DNA from: Bacteroidota bacterium
GTDB lineage: Bacteria > Bacteroidota > Bacteroidia > NS11-12g > UBA955
DNA length: 7,757 nt
Reading direction: 5' to 3'
Assembly: GCA_009918425.1 (NCBI GenBank)
Contig: RGEC01000104.1
Coordinates: 1-7,757 of the forward strand
The notes beneath the pieces are model-generated. The model was not told the DNA's origin. It made no database searches and worked only from the letters and a program-made list of their open reading frames with translations. Position numbers and translations under genes: made by a program. Of the stretch, positions 1 to 5,955 are shown piece by piece (within the stretch, counting starts at the first letter, position 1; each line of letters opens with the position of its first letter).

Positions 1-1161
1 ATTGTCGGGGAATAGTTCTTTTAAAGCGGCATCGGTTGTATAAATATCTTCCGGATCGCCACTGAGCGCTACCCATCTAAATGGTCCTTTACCTTCGCAA
101 AACAAAGGACGAATATAAGCAGGTACAAAACCAGGGAAATTAAACGCATTGGCAATGCCACGTTTGTCGTGCGCTTGGCCACGCAAATTATTACCATAGT
201 CGAAGGTGATAGCACCTCTACTTTGCAATTCCAACATCAATTGCACGTGGTGTGCCATAGTATCTAAAGAGCGTTGGGTATAGCTGTCTTTATCGCTTTC
301 GCGCAAGGCATTAGCTTCGGCTACACTCAAGCCTTCTGGGAAATAACCAATAAGCTCATCGTGTGCCGATGTTTGGTCGGTAAGCGTATCAATGCTAATA
401 TTTCTATCAATTAAGCGTTGCAATAAATCTACAATATTGCAGCATACGCCAATGGAAACCGCTTCGCCTGCTGCTTTTGCCGCTAATGCACGATCGATAG
501 CCTCGTCTATAGATGCGGCTACTTCGTCTAAGTAGCGCGTTTCTATTCTTTTTTGTATGCGCCACGCTTCCATCTCTGCAACTAAAGCCACACCTTCGTT
601 CATCGTAATGGCTAAAGGCTGAGCGCCACCCATACCGCCTAAGCCAGCCGTTACATTCAAGGTGCCTTTAAGGCTGCCTTTATAATGTTTGTTGGCCAAG
701 GATAAATAGGTTTCGTAAGTGCCTTGCACAATTCCTTGCGATCCAATATAGATCCAGCTGCCAGCCGTCATTTGGCCATACATCATCAAGCCTTTGGCTT
801 CTAGCTCGCGGAAATGCTCCCAGGTAGCCCAGCGACCCACCAAATTAGAATTGGCAATGATTACGCGCGGTGCATCTTTATGAGAGCGCAATACGCCTAC
901 GGGCTTACCGCTTTGCACCAAAAGGGTTTCGTCTTCTTCTAAGGTTTTCAAAAGCGCTAAGATTTTATCGAAGCTTTCCCAATCGCGTGCTGCTTTACCA
1001 ATGCCGCCATATACCACCAGTTCTTCTGGTTTTTCGGCCACTTCAGGATCTAAATTATTTTGAATCATTCTATACGCTGCTTCGGCTACCCAGTTTTTAC
1101 AATTAAGGGTATTGCCAGTAGGCGCTTTTATAATACGAGAGCTATCTTTATAAGTTGGCAT
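1..1161 (-). CDS. hutU: Urocanate hydratase (urocanase), 3' part cut by window edge
   Basis: This enzyme (EC 4.2.1.49) converts urocanate to imidazolone propionate with tightly bound NAD+. It is the second step of cytosolic histidine degradation. The frame starts at ATG 1161-1159 and runs open through position 1, giving 387 residues; the family is about 555 long, so roughly 165 C-terminal residues lie outside. Landmarks are YGGIGKAARDW (51-61), LLVQSGKPVG (80-89), MMYGQMTAGSWIYIGSQG (126-143), the glycine-rich GGLGGMGGAQP-like stretch at 172-182 that binds NAD+, TDQTSAHD (261-268), and FPGFVPAYIRPLFCEGKGPF (342-361). The FQGLPARICW signature with the catalytic Cys is in the missing part. The start has an A-rich leader and no Shine-Dalgarno. 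No other hut gene is in the window, and the neighbour upstream is purC. Codon use differs from the genes right of about 1615: Gln is 12 CAA to 1 CAG by hand count, and CTG is nearly absent for Leu. Identity is very secure. Confidence 0.97.
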   Translation of the reverse strand, partial: MPTYKDSSRIIKAPTGNTLNCKNWVAEAAYRMIQNNLDPEVAEKPEELVVYGGIGKAARDWESFDKILALLKTLEEDETLLVQSGKPVGVLRSHKDAPRVIIANSNLVGRWATWEHFRELEAKGLMMYGQMTAGSWIYIGSQGIVQGTYETYLSLANKHYKGSLKGTLNVTAGLGGMGGAQPLAITMNEGVALVAEMEAWRIQKRIETRYLDEVAASIDEAIDRALAAKAAGEAVSIGVCCNIVDLLQRLIDRNISIDTLTDQTSAHDELIGYFPEGLSVAEANALRESDKDSYTQRSLDTMAHHVQLMLELQSRGAITFDYGNNLRGQAHDKRGIANAFNFPGFVPAYIRPLFCEGKGPFRWVALSGDPEDIYTTDAALKELFPDN

Positions 1162-1241
1162 TTTATTTTTTTTGTCAGCTGCGGTAGGGGTTTCGGCATT
1201 CGTTGCGTCGCACCCTTCAGCTGGGTTATCGGTATCGTCGT
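1162..1241. other. purC-hutU intergenic segment with two palindromic hexamers
   Basis: This 80-bp gap separates the purC stop from the hutU start. It contains two copies of the palindrome CAGCTG (1176-1181 and 1218-1223) with AGGG just inside one and CCCT just inside the other, so an imperfect hairpin with a loop of about 25 nt can be drawn. An odd palindrome TGCGTCGCA lies near 1204-1212. On the minus strand the structure is followed by an A-run (plus-strand T-run 1161-1173), not by a T-run, so it does not look like an intrinsic terminator for purC. No TAnnTTTG promoter box for hutU was found in it. It may be a leader structure or a dispersed intergenic repeat; the sequence alone cannot tell. 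Confidence 0.3.
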
Positions 1242-2180
1242 TTATAGGGCTGCTATGGCTTGGTCTAAAATGCTGGCCATATCCGCTTCTGCTACACTTT
1301 GTTTATGAAATTGTTTTCCGCTTACTTGCTCATAAAGCTCTATATAGCGCTCAGAGATTGCTTGTACTACTTCGTCGGTCATCGTAGGCACTTGTTGTCC
1401 TTCTTTACCCTGAAAACCATTTTTCATCAACCATTCGCGTACAAATTCTTTACTCAATTGTTTTTGCGCTTCGCCATTTGCTTGACGTTCTTCAAAACCA
1501 TCGGCATAGAAATAACGAGAAGAATCGGGTGTATGAATTTCGTCGATCAAATAAATGGTATCACCAATAAAACCAAATTCATATTTGGTATCTACCAATA
1601 TCAAACCTTTTGATGCTGCATACTCCGTGCCCCGCTGAAACAGCCTGAGTGAAATGTTTTTCAAGGCCTCCCAGCGTTCAGGACTGAGTAGTTTTCTGGA
1701 CAGGATTTCCTCAGCTGAAATATCCTCATCATGGCCACTAATAGCTTTTGTAGCCGGTGTAACGATGGGCTGAGGCAATTTGTCATTTTCTTTTAATCCG
1801 TCAGGAAGTACATTTCCACACAGCAATCTGCCGCCGTCCCTGTAAATACGCCAGGCGTGACCTGTAAGATATTGCCTTACCACAAACTCAATTGGGATAG
1901 CATCACAGCGTTTACCTACGGTAACATGCGGATCGGGTGTCGCCAGTTTCCAGTTGGGTACAATATCGGTTGTTAAATCCAGAAACATAGAAGCAATTTC
2001 TGTTAGCACTTGACCTTTGTAGGGAATGCTCTTAGGTAAAACATGGTCGAAAGCAGAGATACGGTCTGTAGCCACAATGACCAGTATATTATCGGCAATG
2101 GTATACACATCACGCACCTTGCCACGGTAAAAAGCGGTTTGTTTATTGAAGAAATACTGGGTTGAGGTAAGAGCTTTCAT
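1242..2180 (-). CDS. purC: Phosphoribosylaminoimidazole-succinocarboxamide synthase (SAICAR synthetase)
   Basis: PurC (EC 6.3.2.6) ligates aspartate to CAIR with ATP, giving SAICAR, in cytosolic de novo purine synthesis. The protein has 312 residues, which suits the longer (~300 aa) form of the family. Visible motifs are GKVRDVY (20-26, nucleotide-binding hairpin), ATDRISAFD (37-45), signature one IEFVVRQYLTGHAW (97-110), and signature two LVDTKYEFG (195-203), followed by LIDEIHTPDSSRYF (211-224). The ATG start at 2180 is preceded by a TATCTTTG box about 34 bp upstream, so a promoter of its own is likely even though phoH lies only 61 bp upstream on the same strand. Codon use changes inside the gene. 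Up to about residue 189, Gln is 3 CAG to 3 CAA and CTG and AGG are common. After it, Gln is 10 CAA to 1 CAG and CTG is absent, as in hutU. The protein itself appears intact across that point. Confidence 0.97.
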   Translation of the reverse strand: MKALTSTQYFFNKQTAFYRGKVRDVYTIADNILVIVATDRISAFDHVLPKSIPYKGQVLTEIASMFLDLTTDIVPNWKLATPDPHVTVGKRCDAIPIEFVVRQYLTGHAWRIYRDGGRLLCGNVLPDGLKENDKLPQPIVTPATKAISGHDEDISAEEILSRKLLSPERWEALKNISLRLFQRGTEYAASKGLILVDTKYEFGFIGDTIYLIDEIHTPDSSRYFYADGFEERQANGEAQKQLSKEFVREWLMKNGFQGKEGQQVPTMTDEVVQAISERYIELYEQVSGKQFHKQSVAEADMASILDQAIAAL

Positions 2181-2213
2181 TGCGAATACTTAACACTATT
2201 AACTATGCAAGTG

Positions 2214-2221
2214 CAAAGATA
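2214..2221 (-). promoter_or_regulatory. Putative -7 box of the purC promoter (TATCTTTG)
   Basis: On the minus strand this reads TATCTTTG, a full match to the Bacteroidota sigma-A -7 consensus TAnnTTTG. Transcription would start near 2207, giving purC a leader of about 27 nt. No TTG -33 element is visible at the usual distance. Fifteen bases including the box (2211-2225) also occur on the plus strand at 3213-3227, ahead of the DUF62 gene. Confidence 0.55.
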
Positions 2222-2241
2222 AAACAGCCCGCATTCACACT

Positions 2242-3204
2242 TTATAACGAGATATCCTCATTTTCCTGACTTTTGTCGTAGGCGCCGATAATTTCCTTCA
2301 CAAGTCTGTGTCTTACGACATCGTCAGCATTGAGATATATCATACTTATACCCTCGATCTTCTGTAAAATTTTCAGTGCCCTGAACAATCCGCTCTGTTG
2401 TTTTCGGGGCAAATCTATCTGTGTTAAATCACCGGTTATTATGAGCTTGGCATTGGGCCCCATTCGGGTCAAAAACATTTTTAACTGTGGATCGGTGGTA
2501 TTTTGGGCTTCATCCAAGATCACGTAGCAGTTATCCAGTGTGCGACCTCTCATAAACGCGAGCGGAGCTATTTCCACGGTTCGGCTCTCTATCATGCTCT
2601 TGAGTTTATCCACAGGAATCATATCTTCCAGTGCATCATACAATGGACGCAAATATGGATCTATTTTCTCCTTGAGATCACCCGGGAGAAAGCCCAGATT
2701 TTCGCCGGCTTCAACCGCAGGACGGGTTAGAATAATTCTTCTGATTTCACGTTCTTTCAGCGCCAAAACTGCCAGAGCAACCGCTGTGTATGTTTTACCG
2801 GTTCCGGCAGGACCAATGGCAAACAGGATGTCATTTTTCTTTGCAGCCTTAACCATGGCACGCTGATTTGCAGTACGCGCCTTGATTTTCTGACCCCTGG
2901 TACCAATCAGCAACACATCATCATCTGCACCTGCTGTGAGCTCTGCCGGTTGATTTCCGCCAAAAACATCATTCAGTGTATGGATATTCAGTTCGCCTTT
3001 TTTCAGGTAAATCTGTTCCAGTAATTCCATCTTGGACGCAAAATTTTCAAGTTCAGACTCCTCTCCCAGCACTTTTATTTCATCACCTCTTGCCACAAAC
3101 TGCAGTTTAGGAAACTTGGCTTTTATGAGGTTAAGATTGGTGTTATTCACCCCATAAAATACCTGGGGATTGATGATTTCCAGCGTGTAAACTCTTTCTG
3201 TCAA
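2242..3204 (-). CDS. PhoH-family P-loop ATPase (PhoH-like, YbeZ type)
   Basis: This 320-residue protein has the usual length and layout of PhoH-like proteins: an N-terminal KH-like region (about 1-90), then a P-loop ATPase domain related to superfamily 1 helicases. Motifs are Walker A GPAGTGKT (131-138), LTRPAVEAGENLGFLPGD (159-176), Walker B VILDEAQN (228-235), the sensor-like TGDLTQIDLP (257-266), and VRHRLV (297-302) near the C-terminus. Related proteins are cytosolic, bind nucleotides and are linked to RNA metabolism, often beside the endoribonuclease gene ybeY; no ybeY is seen here. The frame has no ATG before residue 59, and an in-frame stop lies two codons upstream of 3204, so the start must be the TTG at 3204-3202. 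A TATATTTG box at 3227-3234 would give a leader of about 16 nt. The gene lies 61 bp upstream of purC on the same strand, with no visible terminator between, so partial read-through is possible. Many family members are annotated phoH, but the Pho-regulon link is not shown here. Confidence 0.95.
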   Translation of the reverse strand: MTERVYTLEIINPQVFYGVNNTNLNLIKAKFPKLQFVARGDEIKVLGEESELENFASKMELLEQIYLKKGELNIHTLNDVFGGNQPAELTAGADDDVLLIGTRGQKIKARTANQRAMVKAAKKNDILFAIGPAGTGKTYTAVALAVLALKEREIRRIILTRPAVEAGENLGFLPGDLKEKIDPYLRPLYDALEDMIPVDKLKSMIESRTVEIAPLAFMRGRTLDNCYVILDEAQNTTDPQLKMFLTRMGPNAKLIITGDLTQIDLPRKQQSGLFRALKILQKIEGISMIYLNADDVVRHRLVKEIIGAYDKSQENEDISL

Positions 3205-3216
3205 TGGTTAGGGTTT

Positions 3217-3224
3217 TATCTTTG
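3217..3224 (+). promoter_or_regulatory. Putative -7 box for the DUF62-ABM operon (TATCTTTG)
   Basis: This matches TAnnTTTG fully on the plus strand. It predicts a start near 3231 and a leader of about 17 nt before the TTG codon at 3248. It lies two bases from the opposite-strand box of phoH, so both polymerases would occupy the same DNA. No TTG -33 element is seen within the coding sequence of phoH at the expected place. Confidence 0.55.
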
Positions 3225-3226
3225 CA

Positions 3227-3234
3227 CAAATATA
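3227..3234 (-). promoter_or_regulatory. Putative -7 box of the phoH promoter (TATATTTG)
   Basis: On the minus strand this reads TATATTTG, a full match to the Bacteroidota TAnnTTTG -7 consensus. Transcription would begin near 3220, about 16 nt before the TTG start of the PhoH-family gene. Its upstream DNA-contact region would fall within the first codons of the divergent DUF62 gene. No clear -33 TTG is visible. Confidence 0.55.
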
Positions 3235-3247
3235 TTGAATTGAAGCC

Positions 3248-4042
3248 TTGATAAAGCCACAGCTCATCCACGTTTTTACCGATTATGGCATAGAAGCCAC
3301 GGAAAACTCTGTTTCGAGGGCTTTACTTTATTCCAGAATGCCGGACATACCCCATGTTTTCAGCCAGCCTAAGCTGGCCAGAGGGCATCTTGGAACCGCG
3401 GCAATGTTCATGCAAATGGTGATGCCGTCTTTTGGCGCACAAACCTGGCATTTGTGTGATATTACCCATACCAAATTAAGCCCCAGAGCTGCGGCTTCTT
3501 ATCTGGCAGCTCATACAGAAAATCAGTGGTTTTTTGCACCTGACAATGGATTTCTACCCATGATTTTGCAGGAATATCCGGCAGATTTTTACAGTATCCC
3601 TTCTCAGATTGCTATTCGAAACGTTATGGAGGATATTTACCTACCGGCTATATCTATACTCATGCAGTCGGATGATAGCTCCATTCCTTTTACCAGAAAA
3701 GAACAGGTCGTAAAATCTTTTATTCCGAAACCTGCTTTCCAGCAAAATTTCCTTAAGCTCACCGTAATGTACAACGATGCCCAGGGGAATGCCATTTTCA
3801 ATTTAAAAAAGGATGAATTTGAGCGGATGCGTAATGGACGCAGATTTAAAATATCTGTTAGCTCATACAGACTGGAAATAGACCGAATAAGCGCTTCCTT
3901 GTTTGATGTTGAGCAAGGTTATGCCACTGCTTATTTCGGACTGGGGGATTTTCTGCAGATTGCCATGAATGCAGGTTCCGCAAAACAATATTACGGATTG
4001 TCTGAAGGAACTGTTATTATCCTTGAATTTATTGATGCATAG
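3248..4042 (+). CDS. Divergent SAM hydroxide adenosyltransferase family protein (DUF62)
   Basis: I assign this 264-residue protein to the SAM hydroxide adenosyltransferase / SAM-dependent chlorinase-fluorinase family by motif order. The N-terminal domain has FTDYG (10-14; family TTDFG or TSDWG), DITHTKLSPR (71-80), aligned by eye with the VNTEASPR or DPGVGT-R stretch, and FAPDNGFL (96-103; family PDNG). A C-terminal barrel-like domain starts near 165 with VMYNDAQGNAIFNL (173-186; family IYxDxFGNxITN) and ends with NAGSAKQYYGLSEGTVIILEF. Family enzymes hydrolyse SAM to adenosine and methionine. The stretch aligned with the family FHGRDIFAPAA reads NVMEDIYLPAI (125-135), so the expected catalytic His is replaced by Val (126) and activity may be lost or changed. 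No signal peptide is seen. Start: TTG at 3248, with a TGA in frame four codons upstream; the first internal Met would lose FTDYG. The ABM gene follows after 3 bp, so the two are probably one operon. Confidence 0.82.
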   Translation: MIKPQLIHVFTDYGIEATENSVSRALLYSRMPDIPHVFSQPKLARGHLGTAAMFMQMVMPSFGAQTWHLCDITHTKLSPRAAASYLAAHTENQWFFAPDNGFLPMILQEYPADFYSIPSQIAIRNVMEDIYLPAISILMQSDDSSIPFTRKEQVVKSFIPKPAFQQNFLKLTVMYNDAQGNAIFNLKKDEFERMRNGRRFKISVSSYRLEIDRISASLFDVEQGYATAYFGLGDFLQIAMNAGSAKQYYGLSEGTVIILEFIDA

Positions 4043-4045
4043 GCT

Positions 4046-4351
4046 ATGATATTCAGAATTGTTAAAATGACTTTTAAACCGGAAACCATTGAAGATTTCA
4101 AATCAGTTTTTGGGGAATCTGCTGAATATATAAGGTCATTTCCCGGCAATATGGGATTACAATTGCTGCAAAGCTGCGAAGATAAAAACGTGTTTTTTAC
4201 GTACAGTATCTGGCAAAATGATGAGGCACTGCAGGCCTATCGTAATTCTCCGTTATTTGATTCAACATGGGCTAAAACCAAGGTTTTATTTGGTGGTAAA
4301 CCCGAGGCATGGAGTACAGATATGATATGGAAAGACTTACCTGTAAATTAA
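4046..4351 (+). CDS. Small ABM-domain (antibiotic biosynthesis monooxygenase-like) protein
   Basis: This 101-residue protein looks like a single dimeric alpha/beta-barrel domain. It starts with a strand MIFRIVKMTFKPE, followed by a helix FKSVFGESAEYIRSFPGN (18-35) and a strand pair with LQLLQSCEDKNVFFTYSIWQNDEALQAYRNSPLF (38-71). The pattern of E/D-x-FF-x-Y-S-x-W, then EALQAYRNSP, is typical of ABM proteins. Such domains include quinol or haem monooxygenases but also many of unknown role, and nothing here fixes a substrate. There is no signal peptide or membrane segment, so it is probably cytosolic. The ATG lies 3 bp after the DUF62 stop, so the two genes are very likely co-transcribed. Its stop codon overlaps that of glcD by four bases, tail to tail. 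Confidence 0.85.
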   Translation: MIFRIVKMTFKPETIEDFKSVFGESAEYIRSFPGNMGLQLLQSCEDKNVFFTYSIWQNDEALQAYRNSPLFDSTWAKTKVLFGGKPEAWSTDMIWKDLPVN

Positions 4352-5739
4352 TCCAGCCATTTTCCGGGATTCATAATATGATTGGGATCGAATACAGCCT
4401 TTATTCCCCTCATTAGCCTGAAATGTTGCGGCGTAAAAACCACATCCAGATAGGGTTTCTGCACAAGTCCTACCCCATGCTCACCACTAATGGTTCCACC
4501 CAAATCTCTGCAGACCTCAAATATTTCACGAATCGCTTTGGGTATTTCATGATTCCAGACTTCATCAGAAAGTTCATTTTTAAGTATGTTCACATGTAGG
4601 TTTCCGTCGCCGGCGTGTCCGTAGCAAACACTCTGAAAACCATATCGGCTTCCAACCTCTTTCACGGCAACCAACAAATCGGGCAGAGCGGCGCGGGGAA
4701 CTACTGTATCTTCTTCTTTGTAAACAGAGGCCTGCTTAACCGTTTCCCCTATACCCCGCCTCACCTTCCACCACTGCTCCTTTAATTCTGAAGAGTCTGC
4801 AAACATTACTTCCAATCCGCCACAGTTTTCAATGACAGGATACAATAATTCTGCTTGCTGCATAAGGGTTTCCGTATTATCACCATCCAATTCGATGAGC
4901 ATATAAAAAGCCGCATCGTTGTGAAATGGGAATGGTGTATGCGTGGCTTCTGCGCTGATTTGTACACCGGATGTTTCCATAAGCTCCAGGGCTGAAGGTG
5001 TAATGCCGCTCAAGAGCACTTCATTTACGGCCACAGCGGCTTCCCTCGCTGTTTTAAAGGGAACCAAAAGGAGCATTTGATGTGCAGGCAATGCAATCAG
5101 CCTGAACACGATACATGTCACCACACCCAGCAAACCTTCACTGCCTACAAAAAGCTGGGTAAGATTGAAACCTGTGGAATTTTTTACTGTATTTGCACCC
5201 GTCCAAATCAATTCCCCATTAGGAAGAGCCACCTGAAGGTTAAGCACATAATCGCGGGTTGTACCATACTTCACAGCACGGGGGCCACCGCTGCCGTGTG
5301 CAATATTTCCACCTAAAAAACAACTCCCTTTGCTGGCGGGATCCGGAGGATAATAAAGACCTTTTTCAGCCACTGCCTGAGCAAAAACCTGATTAATAAC
5401 ACCCGGCTGAACAGTTGCCTGAAAATTTAGTGTATCAATATTCAGAATGCGATTGAGTTTTTCTGTACTTATCACAACTCCCCCATTTACAGGCAAACTT
5501 CCACCGCTAAGGCCTGTTCCGGCCCCGCGGGTGTATACGGGTATTTTATTTTCATTGCAAAGTTTAAGAACAGCGGCCACTGTTTCAGGGGTTTCAGGCA
5601 ATACAGCACATGACGGCAAATATTGAAGATCTTCGGTATAGTCGCGGCCGTAGGCCACCAGTGGCTCTTTATCTGTAATCACATTTTCTTTGCCTACTGC
5701 GGCAAAGAGGCTTTGCATAAAAGCTTCCGTCAAGTTCAT
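4348..5739 (-). CDS. glcD: FAD-linked oxidase, glycolate oxidase GlcD / D-lactate dehydrogenase type
   Basis: This 463-residue flavoprotein has the full length and order of the GlcD/D-2-hydroxyacid dehydrogenase family and probably oxidises a D-2-hydroxy acid such as glycolate or D-lactate. The N-terminal PCMH-type FAD domain contains VLPETPETVAAVL (46-58), YTRGAGTGLSGGSLP (69-83, pyrophosphate-binding loop), PPDPASKGSCFLGGNIAHGSGG (131-152), and FVGSEGLLGVVT (197-208). The C-terminal catalytic cap has VCYGHAGDGNLHVN (371-384) with metal-ligand-type histidines, GTISGEHGVGLVQK (415-428), and DPNHIMNPGKW (451-461). There is no N-terminal signal. No GlcE or GlcF (iron-sulfur) partner lies beside it, so it may be a single-subunit enzyme using a diffusible acceptor; the substrate cannot be settled from sequence. 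The ATG at 5739 follows an A-rich leader, with a weak TTTATTTG box at 5759-5766. The gene is divergent from the kinase operon and convergent with the ABM gene. Confidence 0.92.
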   Translation of the reverse strand: MNLTEAFMQSLFAAVGKENVITDKEPLVAYGRDYTEDLQYLPSCAVLPETPETVAAVLKLCNENKIPVYTRGAGTGLSGGSLPVNGGVVISTEKLNRILNIDTLNFQATVQPGVINQVFAQAVAEKGLYYPPDPASKGSCFLGGNIAHGSGGPRAVKYGTTRDYVLNLQVALPNGELIWTGANTVKNSTGFNLTQLFVGSEGLLGVVTCIVFRLIALPAHQMLLLVPFKTAREAAVAVNEVLLSGITPSALELMETSGVQISAEATHTPFPFHNDAAFYMLIELDGDNTETLMQQAELLYPVIENCGGLEVMFADSSELKEQWWKVRRGIGETVKQASVYKEEDTVVPRAALPDLLVAVKEVGSRYGFQSVCYGHAGDGNLHVNILKNELSDEVWNHEIPKAIREIFEVCRDLGGTISGEHGVGLVQKPYLDVVFTPQHFRLMRGIKAVFDPNHIMNPGKWLD

Positions 5740-5758
5740 TTTTTAGTAAAAACCTGCA

Positions 5759-5766
5759 CAAATAAA
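5759..5766 (-). promoter_or_regulatory. Weak candidate -7 box for glcD (TTTATTTG)
   Basis: On the minus strand this reads TTTATTTG, with one mismatch (second base) to TAnnTTTG. It continues TGCA, as does the phoH box (TATTTGTGCA is shared by both). It would give glcD a leader of about 13 nt. The match is imperfect and no -33 element is seen. Confidence 0.35.
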
Positions 5767-5787
5767 TCATTTTAGAGGCATACGAAC

Positions 5788-5795
5788 TACTTTTG
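5788..5795 (+). promoter_or_regulatory. Putative -7 box for the histidine kinase operon (TACTTTTG)
   Basis: This is a full TAnnTTTG match on the plus strand. It predicts a start near 5802, about 13 nt before the ATG at 5815. It supports 5815 rather than the GTG at 5886 as the original start of the kinase gene. No -33 TTG is visible upstream. Confidence 0.5.
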
Positions 5796-5814
5796 TTATT
5801 CACTTTGATTTAAA

Positions 5815-5955
5815 ATGACCGCCAGAAATAAACTCAGACTTTCCATCATACTGGTAATTTTTTACATGACCGCAGCCTTTGTCTGGTGGGCTATGAGCCC
5901 CCATATGATGTTTGCTTTTATCCGGGTAAACCTTTTGATAAGATTTTTAGTGTAA
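5815..5955 (+). pseudogene. N-terminal fragment of the histidine kinase (first membrane helix), out of frame
   Basis: An ATG at 5815, behind an A-rich leader and a promoter box, opens a 46-codon frame that ends at TAA 5953-5955. It encodes a basic start (MTARNKLRLS) and a hydrophobic helix ending in AAFVWW (about residues 9-25). This is the usual first membrane segment of two-helix sensor kinases. The following kinase body is in another frame. The two frames are both open between 5832 and 5955, so a single-base deletion (or an equivalent shift) anywhere in about 5886-5955 explains the break. One extra G in the run 5888-5890 would join FVWW directly to GYEPPYDV of the downstream frame. It may be a sequencing error or a true mutation. 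It is unlikely to be a separate gene. Confidence 0.7.

Noticed and set aside
870..1613. Several plus-strand open frames over hutU and purC
   Set aside because: They lie opposite well-recognised genes, have no family resemblance and no start context; they are shadows of the minus-strand codon pattern.
2181..2241. Intrinsic terminator between phoH and purC
   Set aside because: No stable hairpin followed by a T-run is visible on the minus strand; the segment instead carries a promoter box.
2330..2866. Plus-strand open frames over phoH
   Set aside because: The minus-strand P-loop ATPase with all motifs explains this stretch; the opposite frames have no recognisable domain.
5943..5949. ATTTTTA near the end of the 5815 frame as a programmed -1 frameshift site
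   Set aside because: The heptamer does not fit X XXY YYZ (first base A, then TTT TTA), no downstream structure is evident, and programmed shifting is not expected for sensor kinases. A simple indel is more likely.
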